A stretch of DNA of 64,000 nucleotides from Streptomyces sp. B21-083 (GTDB lineage: Bacteria; Actinomycetota; Actinomycetes; Streptomycetales; Streptomycetaceae). The notes beneath the pieces are model-generated. The model worked only from the letters and a program-made list of their open reading frames with translations, did not search any database and was not told where the DNA came from. Each line of letters opens with the position of its first letter. The first letter of the stretch is position 1. Both the position numbers and the translations under genes were made by a program. Below, piece after piece: positions 25,592 through 34,357 of the stretch. Where the stretch lies: the NCBI RefSeq assembly GCF_036898825.1, contig NZ_JARUND010000001.1, positions 1,240,001 to 1,304,000 on the forward strand, in the 5' to 3' direction.

Positions 25592-26079
25592 ACGGCATCA
25601 ATCTCGTCCTGCGCGCCGTCCATCACGGTGAGCGGCAACTCGCTGAGGATCTGAAGGTCGTGGCCGACCGCCACCGCGCCGAGCACGAGGTCCACCATGT
25701 CGCCACCGACCTGGCCCGATGGTCTCGCGAACACGTCCAGCGAGTGGCGGACACCGCGCACGCTCACGGTCTGGACCTGGCAGACGCGCCCGACGCCTCT
25801 TCCTCAGGGCTCCTGGCAACGCTACGGGAGAAAGCAGCCGACGCGGTGGGAAGCCGGCCCGAGCCCGGCCTCCTCCTGCTGCGGGACCTGCGCGAGCTGC
25901 ACCTGAGCGCAACGGAGAACTCCGTGTACTGGGAAATGCTCGCGCAGGCGGCCCAGGCCACGAAAGACAGCACGCTCCTCGAGCTTGCGTCTTCCTGCCA
26001 TCCGCAGACACTCCGCCAGATGCGTTGGACCAACACGATGATCAAGAACTTGGCTCCCCAGATACTGACGGGTCTCTAG
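25588..26079 (+). CDS. helical protein translationally coupled to the Mo-enzyme, unknown function
   Basis: A 163-residue, mostly helical protein. It starts at an ATG overlapping the stop of the molybdopterin oxidoreductase (ATGA), so the two are translationally coupled. It is rich in His, Glu and Asp (HHGERQLAEDLKVVADRHRAEHEVHH; LRELHLSATENSVYWEML), suggesting a four-helix bundle that might bind metal, somewhat ferritin- or hemerythrin-like, but I recognise no family motif. A role as electron-transfer or assembly partner of the Fe-S-less Mo enzyme is plausible inference. Confidence 0.7.
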   Translation: MNGINLVLRAVHHGERQLAEDLKVVADRHRAEHEVHHVATDLARWSREHVQRVADTAHAHGLDLADAPDASSSGLLATLREKAADAVGSRPEPGLLLLRDLRELHLSATENSVYWEMLAQAAQATKDSTLLELASSCHPQTLRQMRWTNTMIKNLAPQILTGL

Positions 26080-26488
26080 GGCCTCCCGCTCTCACGCTCA
26101 CCCGTCGTCCAGTCGGACGAACGGTGTGGATCTCGCCGAAATACTCCCCGAAATTATCATTGCGCAATGCAATGGTGGGTACCCGGAGGCCGGAGGCTCT
26201 CCAAGAGCCCCGGTTCCCGGCCGAAGGGCGTGAGAAGGATGGCGGCAAAACCATCGGGAGGCACCGGCGGGGCGCGGAACCCGAGATCCGCGGGCCTGGG
26301 GAACATCCGCTGAATGCCCTCCGCCGTCGCGTTCCCGGGGCGTGGGTCTGGGCAGACCGCCCAGCTGTCGCACCTGCCCGTGCTGTTCCCACGCTCTTCC
26401 TTCCGCTGATCCGCAGCACTGGTCGAGACGTTTCCACTACCTGGCTCCCGCCTCGTTCACGGGGCAGCCCAGAGGGACGGATTTCCCG
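26080..26488. other. intergenic control region upstream of the FAD/Fe-S oxidoreductase gene
   Basis: About 410 bp with an AT-rich stretch near 26145-26175 holding the third palindrome copy (26159-26173), a small hairpin near 26195-26215 (GGCTCT/AGAGCC) and otherwise no convincing coding frame. The open reading frame of the downstream gene runs back to 26342, but those codons look non-coding. Confidence 0.5.
26159..26173. promoter_or_regulatory. MarR-type operator copy 3 (ATTGCGCAATGCAAT)
   Basis: 12 of 15 positions match the perfect palindrome at 22624-22638, and both half-sites are kept with one change (ATTGCG-n3-TGCAAT). It lies about 315 bp upstream of the FAD/Fe-S oxidoreductase start and downstream of the Mo-enzyme pair. 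Confidence 0.6.
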
Positions 26489-29400
26489 ATGACCCGTACA
26501 TCACGACACAGGACCCGCGGCGCAAGCGACGGGCGGAGCGAGTCTGTCGACGTGGTGGCACTGGAGACCGCGCTGGCAGACGTGGTCGATGGTGAGGTCC
26601 GCTTCGACGCGGGCAGTAGGGGCGCGTATGCCACGGACGGTTCCAACTACCGGCAGGTACCCCTGGGCGTGGTCATTCCGCGCAGCGTGGACGCCGGGGT
26701 TCGGGCGGTGGAGGTGTGTGCGCGGTTCGGTGCCCCGGTGCTGTCCCGGGGCGGGGGAACCAGCCTGGCAGGACAGGCGACCAACGTCGCAGTGGTCATC
26801 GACTGGACCAAGTACTGCCACGCACTCGTGTCCGTGGACCCCGATGCGCACACCTGTGTGGTGGAGCCGGGGATCGTCCTGGACGAGCTCAACCGGCAAC
26901 TTTCCGATCATCGTCTGCAGTTCGGACCGAAGCCGTCCACGCACAGTCACTGTGCCCTGGGCGGCATGATCGGGAACAACTCGTGCGGGGCGTCGGCACA
27001 GGCGTACGGCAAGACCGTGGACAACGTGCGCCGTCTGGAGATCCTCACCTACGACGGTCTACGCATGTGGGTGGGACCGGTTTCCCAGGAGGAACGCGGC
27101 CGGATCGCAGCGGAGGGCGGCCGCCGGGGCGAGATCTACGACGGCCTGAACCGTATCCTCACCCGGTACCTGGCGGACATCCGGCAGGGCTTTCCGAAGA
27201 TCCCACGGCGGGTGTCCGGCTACAACCTGGACTCGCTGCTGCCGGAGAACGGCTTCGACCTGGCCAAGGCCCTCGTCGGCAGCGAGGGCACCCTGGTGAC
27301 GGTACTGCGCGCCGAACTCGACCTGGTGCCGGTGCCGCCGTACCAGTCGCTGCTGGTGCTCGGTTACGACGACATCTGCGACGCTGCGGACGACGTACCC
27401 GAGTTGCTGCGACACTGCTCGCCCGGCCAGCTGGAGGCCCTCGACGGCCGGATGGCGCAGCTCATGCGCGAGGAGCACGCCTACCTCGACTCCCTCGACA
27501 CCCTCCCGGACGGCGACAGCTGGCTGATGCTGCAGTTCGTCGGCGACACCCAGAAGGACGTCGACGAACAGGCGCACGCACTGCTGCGCGCTCTGGGGCG
27601 TGACGAGAAGGATGCCACGGTGGCCTTCTCCGACGACCCTGAGCGAGAGCAGAAGATGCTCAGGGCACGCGAGGCCGGGCTCGGCGTGACCGCGCGCCCG
27701 CCGGACGGCCGGGAGACGTGGGAGGGCTGGGAGGACTCCGCCGTCCCACCCGAACGGCTGGGCGACTATCTGCGCGACCTGAAGAAGCTGTTCGAGGAGT
27801 TCGGTTACGACCACCCGTCGCTGTACGGGCACTTCGGACAGGGCTGCGTGCACACCCGCATCCCGTTCGGGCTGAAGACCGCCGAGGGGGTGGCCGACTT
27901 CCGCCGCTTCGTGGAACGCGCAGCCGACCTCGTGGCCTCCTACGGCGGGTCCCTGTCCGGCGAGCACGGGGACGGCCAGTCCCGCGGCGAGCTGCTCACC
28001 CGGATGTTCGGGGAGCGGCTGGTGACCGCCTTCGGCGAGGTGAAGGCGCTCTTCGATCCGGACAACCTCATGAACCCGGGCAAGATCGTCGACCCCAATC
28101 CCGTCGACGGACAGTTGCGGCTCGGCCCGGCGTGGCGTCCGGCAGGCTCGGACACACACTTCGGGTACCCGCAGGACGAGCACTCCTTCACCCGGGCGGT
28201 GATGCGCTGCGTCGGCATCGGCAACTGCCGCAGCCACCAGGGCGGCGTCATGTGCCCGTCCTACCGCGCCACGAAGGAAGAGGAGCACTCCACGCGAGGG
28301 CGCGCCCGGCTGCTGTTCGAGATGCTCGACGGCCACGCGGACTCCGCGGTCACCGACGGCTGGCGCTCGACCGAAGTCCGCGACGCCCTCGACCTGTGCC
28401 TGGCCTGCAAGGGCTGCAAGTCTGACTGCCCGACAGGCGTCGACATGGCCACGTACAAGGCCGAGTTCCTCGCCCACCACTACGACGGCCGCATCCGCCC
28501 TGCGGCGCACTACTCGATGGGCTGGCTGCCGGTGTGGACCCGGCTGTCCCGGCTCGCACCGTCGCTGGTCAACAGCGCGCTCCGAGCACCGGGGCTGGCG
28601 AGGGCCGGCAAGCGGCTGGCGGGTGTCGACGGAGCCCGCCAGGCGCCCGTGTTCGCGCCGGAGTCGTTCCCGCAGTGGTGGCGGGCCCGTGCCGCGGACG
28701 ATCCGGATCCCGCCGACGCACGGACCGTGGTGCTCTGGCCCGACACGTTCAGCTCCTATTTTCATCCGTCGATCGCGACCTCGGCGGTGCGGGTCCTGGA
28801 GGACGCCGGCTTCCGCGTCGCCGTGCCCACGGAAGCCGTGTGCTGCGGCCTGACCTGGATCTCCACCGGACAGTTGACCATCGCGAAGAAGGTCCTGCGG
28901 CGCACGCTCGACGTCCTGCGGCCGTACATCGAGGCAGGCACCCCGGTCATCGGCCTCGAACCCTCCTGCACCGCCGTGTTCCGGGCCGACGCGCCCGAAC
29001 TGATGCCGGACGACCAGGACGTACGCCGTCTGGCCGGCCAGTTCCGCACCTTCGCGGAACACCTGGTCAACCACGCGCCCGAGGGCTGGCAGCCGCCCGC
29101 GCTGGCCCGGCACGCCGTCGTGCAGACCCACTGCCACCAGCACGCGATCATGAAGGACGACGCGGACCGTGAACTGATGCGCCGGGCCCACCTCGACGCC
29201 GACGTCCTGGACGAGGGCTGCTGCGGGCTGGCCGGCAACTTCGGTTTCGAACGCGGCCATCACGAGGTCTCCATGGCGATTGCCGAGCACGGCGTTCTGC
29301 CCGCCGTCCGCGCGGCCGCTCCCGGCAGCCTGGTGCTCGCGGACGGCTTCAGCTGCCGCACCCAGATCGAACAGGCGGACACCGGCCGCAGGGCATTGCA

Positions 29401-29593
29401 CCTGGCCGAGGTGCTGGCGCTGGGTCTGGACGGGAACCTGCCCAGCGAGCATCCAGAACGCCTCGCGCGGCGCCCGGCCGAGCCCTCACGCGCGGGTCGC
29501 TGGGCGATCACCGCAGGTTCCGCGGCCCTGACGACGGCTGCGGCCGTATGGGCCGGCCGCGGTGCCGCGCGCCGTCTGCGCCGCCACGCGTAG
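26489..29593 (+). CDS. fused FAD-linked oxidase and Fe-S (GlcD/GlcF-like) oxidoreductase
   Basis: A 1034-residue two-part enzyme. Residues about 25-560 are a PCMH-type FAD dehydrogenase (APVLSRGGGTSLAGQATN, GGMIGNNSCGASA, LVGSEGTLVTV, LSGEHGDGQSRGEL). From about 560 an iron-sulfur module follows with CVGIGNCRSHQGGVMCPSY and CLACKGCKSDCP, then two CCG domains (AVCCGLTW, GCCGLAGNFG). This is the GlcD-plus-GlcF or D-lactate dehydrogenase architecture in one chain, oxidising a 2-hydroxy acid and passing electrons to quinone. The last 30 residues form a hydrophobic helix with a basic end (WAITAGSAALTTAAAVWAG), which could anchor it to the membrane. The gene downstream is a pyruvate-oxidase-type enzyme, so lactate to pyruvate to acetate flow is plausible. 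Confidence 0.9.
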   Translation: MTRTSRHRTRGASDGRSESVDVVALETALADVVDGEVRFDAGSRGAYATDGSNYRQVPLGVVIPRSVDAGVRAVEVCARFGAPVLSRGGGTSLAGQATNVAVVIDWTKYCHALVSVDPDAHTCVVEPGIVLDELNRQLSDHRLQFGPKPSTHSHCALGGMIGNNSCGASAQAYGKTVDNVRRLEILTYDGLRMWVGPVSQEERGRIAAEGGRRGEIYDGLNRILTRYLADIRQGFPKIPRRVSGYNLDSLLPENGFDLAKALVGSEGTLVTVLRAELDLVPVPPYQSLLVLGYDDICDAADDVPELLRHCSPGQLEALDGRMAQLMREEHAYLDSLDTLPDGDSWLMLQFVGDTQKDVDEQAHALLRALGRDEKDATVAFSDDPEREQKMLRAREAGLGVTARPPDGRETWEGWEDSAVPPERLGDYLRDLKKLFEEFGYDHPSLYGHFGQGCVHTRIPFGLKTAEGVADFRRFVERAADLVASYGGSLSGEHGDGQSRGELLTRMFGERLVTAFGEVKALFDPDNLMNPGKIVDPNPVDGQLRLGPAWRPAGSDTHFGYPQDEHSFTRAVMRCVGIGNCRSHQGGVMCPSYRATKEEEHSTRGRARLLFEMLDGHADSAVTDGWRSTEVRDALDLCLACKGCKSDCPTGVDMATYKAEFLAHHYDGRIRPAAHYSMGWLPVWTRLSRLAPSLVNSALRAPGLARAGKRLAGVDGARQAPVFAPESFPQWWRARAADDPDPADARTVVLWPDTFSSYFHPSIATSAVRVLEDAGFRVAVPTEAVCCGLTWISTGQLTIAKKVLRRTLDVLRPYIEAGTPVIGLEPSCTAVFRADAPELMPDDQDVRRLAGQFRTFAEHLVNHAPEGWQPPALARHAVVQTHCHQHAIMKDDADRELMRRAHLDADVLDEGCCGLAGNFGFERGHHEVSMAIAEHGVLPAVRAAAPGSLVLADGFSCRTQIEQADTGRRALHLAEVLALGLDGNLPSEHPERLARRPAEPSRAGRWAITAGSAALTTAAAVWAGRGAARRLRRHA

Positions 29594-29635
29594 CCGAAAG
29601 CCATCCGACACGTGCTTCACGGAAAGGTCACCATC

Positions 29636-31459
29636 ATGTCGATGAAGGTCTCCGACCACATCCTCGAGCGTCTGCGGGCCTGGGAGGTCGAGCATGTCTT
29701 CGCCTACCCGGGCGACGGCATCAACGGCCTCCTCGCCGCCTGGGGCCGGGCTGACAACAAGCCCCAGTTCATCCAGGCTCGGCACGAGGAGATGGCCGCC
29801 TTCGAAGCGGTCGGCTACGCGAAGTTCTCCGGCAAGGTCGGCGTGTGCGCCGCCACCTCCGGCCCCGGCGCCATCCACCTGCTCAACGGCCTGTACGACG
29901 CCAAGCTCGACCACGTGCCCGTCGTCGCGATCGTCGGGCAGACCAACCGCAGCGCCATGGGCGGCTCCTACCAGCAGGAGATCGACCTGCTGAGCCTGTA
30001 CAAGGACGTCGCCTCCGACTTCTGCGAGATGGTCACCGTCCCGGAACAGCTGCCCAACGTGCTGGACCGGGCCATGCGCACCGCCATGGCCCGCCGCTCC
30101 GTGACGGCCGTCATCATCCCGGCCGACGTGCAGGAACTCGACTACTCCGCGCCCGCGCACGCCTTCAAGATGGTGCCCTCCAGCCTGGGCATGTCCCAGT
30201 ACGCCCCGATCCCGGCCGACCCCGACATCGAGCGCGCCGCCGAGCTCCTGAACGCGGGTGAGAAGGTCGCCGTCCTCATCGGCCAGGGCGCCCGCGGGGC
30301 CCGGCCGGAGGTCATGGAGGTCGCCGAGCGACTGGGCGCGGGCGTGGCGAAGGCACTCCTCGGCAAGGACGCCCTCGACGACGAGCTGCCCTACGTCACC
30401 GGTTCGATCGGCCTGCTGGGCACCCGCCCGTCGTACGAGCTGATGCAGGACTGCGACACCCTGCTGGTCATCGGATCCAGCTTCCCGTACACGCAGTTCC
30501 TGCCCGAGTTCGGCCAGGCCCGCGCCGTGCAGATCGACATCGACCCCCACATGGTGGGCCTGCGCTACCCCTTCGAGATCAACCTCGTAGGGGACGCCCG
30601 GGAGACACTGCGCCGACTGCTGCCGCGTCTGGAACCGGCCAGGAACGACGGCTGGCGCAAGACGATCGAGAAGAACACCGCCCGCTGGTGGGAGGTCATG
30701 GAGCGGCGCGCGGCCGTGGACGCCGACCCGATCAACCCCGAGTACGTCGTGCACACCCTGAACGGCCTGCTGCCCGAGAACGTCATCCTGGCCGCCGACT
30801 CCGGCTCCGCCGCCAACTGGTACGCCCGCCACCTGCGGCTGCGCGGCGGCATGCGCGGCTCGCTGTCCGGCACGCTCGCCACCATGGGACCAGGCGTTCC
30901 CTATGTGATCGGAGCGAAGTTCGCGCACGGTGATCGCCCGGCGATCGCCCTCGTGGGCGACGGGGCGATGCAGATGAACGGTCTCGCCGAGCTGATCACG
31001 ATCGCCAAGTACTGGGAGCAGTGGGCCGATCCGCGCCTGGTGGTCGCCGTGCTGAACAACCAGGACCTCAACCAGGTCACCTGGGAGATGCGCGCGATGT
31101 CCGGCGCCCCGCAGTTCCTGCCCTCGCAGTCGCTGCCCGATGTGGCCTACGCCGACTTCGCGCGTTCGCTGGGCCTGGGCGGAACGCGGGTGGAGAAGCC
31201 GCAGGACGTGCAGACGGCCTGGGAGACGGCGCTGGCAGCCGACCGGCCCTTCGTCCTCGACTTCCGCACCGACCCGGCGGTACCGCCCATTCCGCCGCAC
31301 GCGTCCCTCGACCAGATCGAGGCCGCGGCTGCCTCCGTCCTCAAGGGCGACAGCGACCGCACCGCCATGATCCGCCAGGGCTTCAAGGCCAAGGTCCAGG
31401 AAATGCTGCCCGGCCACCGCCACCGTGAGGACCGGCCCGGAGCCGACGAGGCGCCGTGA
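29636..31459 (+). CDS. ThDP-dependent pyruvate oxidase-type enzyme (POX/AHAS family)
   Basis: A 607-residue three-domain ThDP enzyme. The N-terminal pyrimidine domain has EHVFAYPGDGINGLLAAWG with the catalytic Glu in FIQARHEEMAAFEAVGYAK. The central domain resembles the FAD/nucleotide domain of pyruvate oxidases. The C-terminal pyrophosphate domain has the GDG...N motif, VGDGAMQMNGLAEL ending VLNNQDLNQVTWE. The ATG at 29636 follows GGAAAGG. It lies 42 nt after the FAD/Fe-S gene and overlaps the next gene by 4 nt. Likely reaction: oxidation or decarboxylation of pyruvate, with quinone or oxygen as acceptor; other 2-oxo acids are possible. Confidence 0.88.
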   Translation: MSMKVSDHILERLRAWEVEHVFAYPGDGINGLLAAWGRADNKPQFIQARHEEMAAFEAVGYAKFSGKVGVCAATSGPGAIHLLNGLYDAKLDHVPVVAIVGQTNRSAMGGSYQQEIDLLSLYKDVASDFCEMVTVPEQLPNVLDRAMRTAMARRSVTAVIIPADVQELDYSAPAHAFKMVPSSLGMSQYAPIPADPDIERAAELLNAGEKVAVLIGQGARGARPEVMEVAERLGAGVAKALLGKDALDDELPYVTGSIGLLGTRPSYELMQDCDTLLVIGSSFPYTQFLPEFGQARAVQIDIDPHMVGLRYPFEINLVGDARETLRRLLPRLEPARNDGWRKTIEKNTARWWEVMERRAAVDADPINPEYVVHTLNGLLPENVILAADSGSAANWYARHLRLRGGMRGSLSGTLATMGPGVPYVIGAKFAHGDRPAIALVGDGAMQMNGLAELITIAKYWEQWADPRLVVAVLNNQDLNQVTWEMRAMSGAPQFLPSQSLPDVAYADFARSLGLGGTRVEKPQDVQTAWETALAADRPFVLDFRTDPAVPPIPPHASLDQIEAAAASVLKGDSDRTAMIRQGFKAKVQEMLPGHRHREDRPGADEAP

Positions 31460-32565
31460 CCGCCGAGGAGACCGTGGAGCGGCTGGACACCGCCGTCTAC
31501 ACGGTGCCCACCGACGCGCCGGAGGCGGACGGCACCCTGAGGTGGACCAGCACCACCCTCGTGCTCGCCACCGTACGGTGCGGCCCTGTCACCGGCCTGG
31601 GGTACACCTACGCGCCGGCGGCCGCGGCACGGATCATCGACGACGTGCTCGCGGGCGTCGTCGTCGGTGGCCCCGCCTTCGACGTGCCGCGCCTCAACGA
31701 GGCCATGCACCGCGCGGTACGCAACGCCGGCCTGCCCGGCGTCGCGGCGCAGGCGATCGCCGCTGTGGACATCGCTCTGTGGGACTGCAAGGCCCGTCTG
31801 CTCGGACTGCCCCTCGTCCAGTTGCTGGGCGCCGCCCGAGACGACGTGCCGGTCTACGGAAGCGGCGGATTCACGACCTACGACAGCGATCGCCAGGACC
31901 GCCAACTGCGCGGCTGGGTCGAACAGGAGGGCATCCCGCGGGTCAAGATCAAGATCGGTGAGTCGTGGGGGCGGTGTGAGGAGCGCGACCGTCGGCGCGT
32001 GGCCGAGGCCCGCGCGAGCGTCGGAGACACCACCTCCCTGTATGTGGACGCCAACGGCGCCTACAGCGCGAAGCAGGCCGTTCGCGTCGCCGGCGCACTG
32101 GCCGATGCGGGCGTCACCTGGTTCGAGGAACCCGTCTCCTCCGACCACCTCACCACCCTCGCCCACATCCGCGACCAGGTCACGATGGACGTCACGGCCG
32201 GCGAGTACGGATACACCCTGCCGTACTTCGAGTACATGCTCGCCGCCGGGGCGGTGGACTGCCTGCAGGCGGACATCACCCGCTGCGGCGGCATCACCGT
32301 CTGGCTGCGCGCCGCCGCCCTCGCCCAGGCCCGCGGCCTCGACATCTCCGGCCACTGCGCACCGCACGCCCACGCGCACGCCGCCGCGGCGGTGCCCAAC
32401 CTGCGCCACCTGGAATGGTTCCACGACCACGTCCGCATCGAACGCATCCTCTTCGACGGCGTCCTCGACCCCGCAGGCGGCAGCATCGACCCCGGCAGCG
32501 GCGGCGAAGGCGGTCTGGGCCTCGCCCTGAACGCCGACCGCGCACAGCGGTACCGGGTGAGCTGA
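31456..32565 (+). CDS. enolase-superfamily enzyme (mandelate racemase/muconate lactonizing type)
   Basis: A 369-residue protein with a GTG start overlapping the upstream stop (GTGA). Catalytic landmarks of the MR/MLE group are present: KxK in PRVKIKIGE, the first metal Asp in YVDANGAYS, Glu in WFEEPVSSDH, a further acid in TAGEYGY, and His in ISGHCAPHAHAH. These enzymes abstract the alpha proton of a carboxylate, usually to dehydrate or epimerise a sugar acid. The exact substrate cannot be read. The operon context (pyruvate oxidase, GH15) points to sugar-acid or carbohydrate metabolism. Confidence 0.85.
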   Translation: MTAEETVERLDTAVYTVPTDAPEADGTLRWTSTTLVLATVRCGPVTGLGYTYAPAAAARIIDDVLAGVVVGGPAFDVPRLNEAMHRAVRNAGLPGVAAQAIAAVDIALWDCKARLLGLPLVQLLGAARDDVPVYGSGGFTTYDSDRQDRQLRGWVEQEGIPRVKIKIGESWGRCEERDRRRVAEARASVGDTTSLYVDANGAYSAKQAVRVAGALADAGVTWFEEPVSSDHLTTLAHIRDQVTMDVTAGEYGYTLPYFEYMLAAGAVDCLQADITRCGGITVWLRAAALAQARGLDISGHCAPHAHAHAAAAVPNLRHLEWFHDHVRIERILFDGVLDPAGGSIDPGSGGEGGLGLALNADRAQRYRVS

Positions 32566-32582
32566 ACAGGAGGCCGACACTC

Positions 32583-34355
32583 ATGAGCACCTCGTACCCA
32601 CCCCACACGCTGCACGACTACGCGCTGCTGGCCGACGGGGAACGCGGCGCGCTGATCGGACCGGACGGCGCCGTCAGCTGGCTGTGCGCGCCGGCCTGGC
32701 ACGACGACGCCGTCTTCGCCTCCCTCATCGGCGGACAGGGCGTGTACGCCATCACTCCGCGCGCCCCGCACGTCTTCGGCGGCTACTACGAAGAGGGCAC
32801 CCTCATCTGGCGCAGCCGCTGGGTGGGCGTCGACGGCATCGTGGAGTGCCGTGAGGCACTGGCCTTTCCCGGTGAACCCGGCCGCCTCATCCTGCTGCGG
32901 CAGGTGCGGGCCGTCGACGGAACGGGCCGCCTGACCGTCGTCCTCGACCCGCACGGCGGATACGGGCGGGAGCCGCTATCGCATGCTCACCGGCGCGATG
33001 ACGGGGTGTGGGAAGTGCGCAGTGGCACCCACCACCTGCGTTGGCAGGGAGCGCCGTTCGCCGTCCCCGGGGCAGCGGGCCTCACCGCCGAGATCGAACT
33101 CCAGCAGGGCGAGAGCCACGACCTGATCCTGGAGTGCTCCGGTGCTCCGCTGCCACGGGAGCTTCCCCGGGCCGAACCCGCCTGGGCCGCCACTGAATCC
33201 GCGTGGCGGCGGACGGTGCCGCCGCTCACGAAAACCATCGCCCCCACGGACGCGCGCCGAGGCTACGCCGTCCTGCGCGGTCTGACCTCGCACGGCGGCG
33301 GAATGGTCGCGGCCGCCACCACCAGCATGCCGGAGCGAGCCGAGCAGGGCCGCAACTACGACTACCGGTACGTATGGATCCGCGACCAGAGCCTCGCGGG
33401 GCAGGCCGCGGCCGCCGCGGGCGCCCCCGAACTGCTCGACGACGCGGTCCGCTTCGTCAGTGAGCGGCTGCACACGGACGGGCCGCGGCTGGCCCCCGCC
33501 TACACCGTGCACGGCACGAACGTGCCCGGTCAGCAGGATCTCGACCTGCCCGGCTATCCAGGGGGTTTCGACCGCATCGGCAACTGGGTCCGCGAACAGT
33601 TCCAGCTCGACTGCTTCGGCGAGAGCCTGCTCCTGTTCGCGGCGGCCGAACGTCACCACCGACTCGACGACACCGCCCGACAGGCCGCCGGCATCGCTGT
33701 ACGGGCCATCGCCGAGCGCTGGCAGCAACCCGACGCCGGTATCTGGGAGCTCGACGACCGCATGTGGACCCACAGTCGGCTCACCTGTGTCGCCGGTCTG
33801 CGAGCCGTCGCCGCCGCGGCACCACGCCACCCCCTCGCCGCCACCTGTACCCGGCTCGCCGACACCGTGCTCGCCGCCACCTCGGCGACCTGCCTGTCTC
33901 CGGAGGGGCACTGGCAGCGCGCTCCCAAGGATCCGCACGTGGACACCGCACTGCTGCTCCCCCTCGTACGGGGCGCCCTGCCCCCCGGCGACGCGCGCAT
34001 CCGCGCCACCCTGGACGCCTGTCGGCGCGAGCTGACGCAGGACCACTTCGCCTACCGCTTCCGCCACGACGACCGCCCCCTGGAAGAGGCCGAGGGCGCC
34101 TTCCTGCTCTGCGGGTTCGTCATGGCGCTGGCCGAACACCAGCAAGGCGACGCCGTCGCCGCGCACCGCTGGTTCGAACGCAACCGTGGCGCCTGCGGTG
34201 CGTCGGGCCTGTACGCGGAGGAGTTCGACATCGCCCAGCGGCAACTGCGCGGCAACCTGCCGCAGGCGTTCGTCCACGCGTTGCTGCTCGAAACCGCCGC
34301 CCGCCTCGCCGCACCCCCCGCCCAGCCGCAAAGCGCTCTAGCACAAAGGAATTGA
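32583..34355 (+). CDS. glycoside hydrolase family 15 protein (glucoamylase/trehalase-like)
   Basis: A 590-residue cytosolic GH15 protein. AGGAGG precedes the ATG at 32583. The N-terminal beta domain begins DYALLADGERGALIGPDGAV, as in bacterial GH15 enzymes. The (alpha/alpha)6 barrel contains GRNYDYRYVWIRDQSL, GIWELDDRMWTHSRL and the catalytic-Glu segment GLYAEEFDIAQRQL followed by GNLPQAFVHALLL. Members include glucoamylases and trehalases; the form without signal peptide is usual for intracellular trehalase or oligosaccharide breakdown. It is 17 nt after the enolase-superfamily gene and 2 nt before the SDR, so it is in one operon. Confidence 0.88.
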   Translation: MSTSYPPHTLHDYALLADGERGALIGPDGAVSWLCAPAWHDDAVFASLIGGQGVYAITPRAPHVFGGYYEEGTLIWRSRWVGVDGIVECREALAFPGEPGRLILLRQVRAVDGTGRLTVVLDPHGGYGREPLSHAHRRDDGVWEVRSGTHHLRWQGAPFAVPGAAGLTAEIELQQGESHDLILECSGAPLPRELPRAEPAWAATESAWRRTVPPLTKTIAPTDARRGYAVLRGLTSHGGGMVAAATTSMPERAEQGRNYDYRYVWIRDQSLAGQAAAAAGAPELLDDAVRFVSERLHTDGPRLAPAYTVHGTNVPGQQDLDLPGYPGGFDRIGNWVREQFQLDCFGESLLLFAAAERHHRLDDTARQAAGIAVRAIAERWQQPDAGIWELDDRMWTHSRLTCVAGLRAVAAAAPRHPLAATCTRLADTVLAATSATCLSPEGHWQRAPKDPHVDTALLLPLVRGALPPGDARIRATLDACRRELTQDHFAYRFRHDDRPLEEAEGAFLLCGFVMALAEHQQGDAVAAHRWFERNRGACGASGLYAEEFDIAQRQLRGNLPQAFVHALLLETAARLAAPPAQPQSALAQRN

Positions 34356-34357
34356 CC

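Noticed and set aside
26342..26488. Upstream extension of the FAD/Fe-S oxidoreductase to 26342
   Set aside because: The extra 49 codons are Cys/Pro/His-rich with random third positions. The ATG at 26489 with AGAGGGACGG fits better.
27059..29452. 797-codon reverse open frame opposite the FAD/Fe-S gene
   Set aside because: Antisense shadow with His/Val/Gly-rich composition and no motifs, while the forward frame is a clear enzyme.
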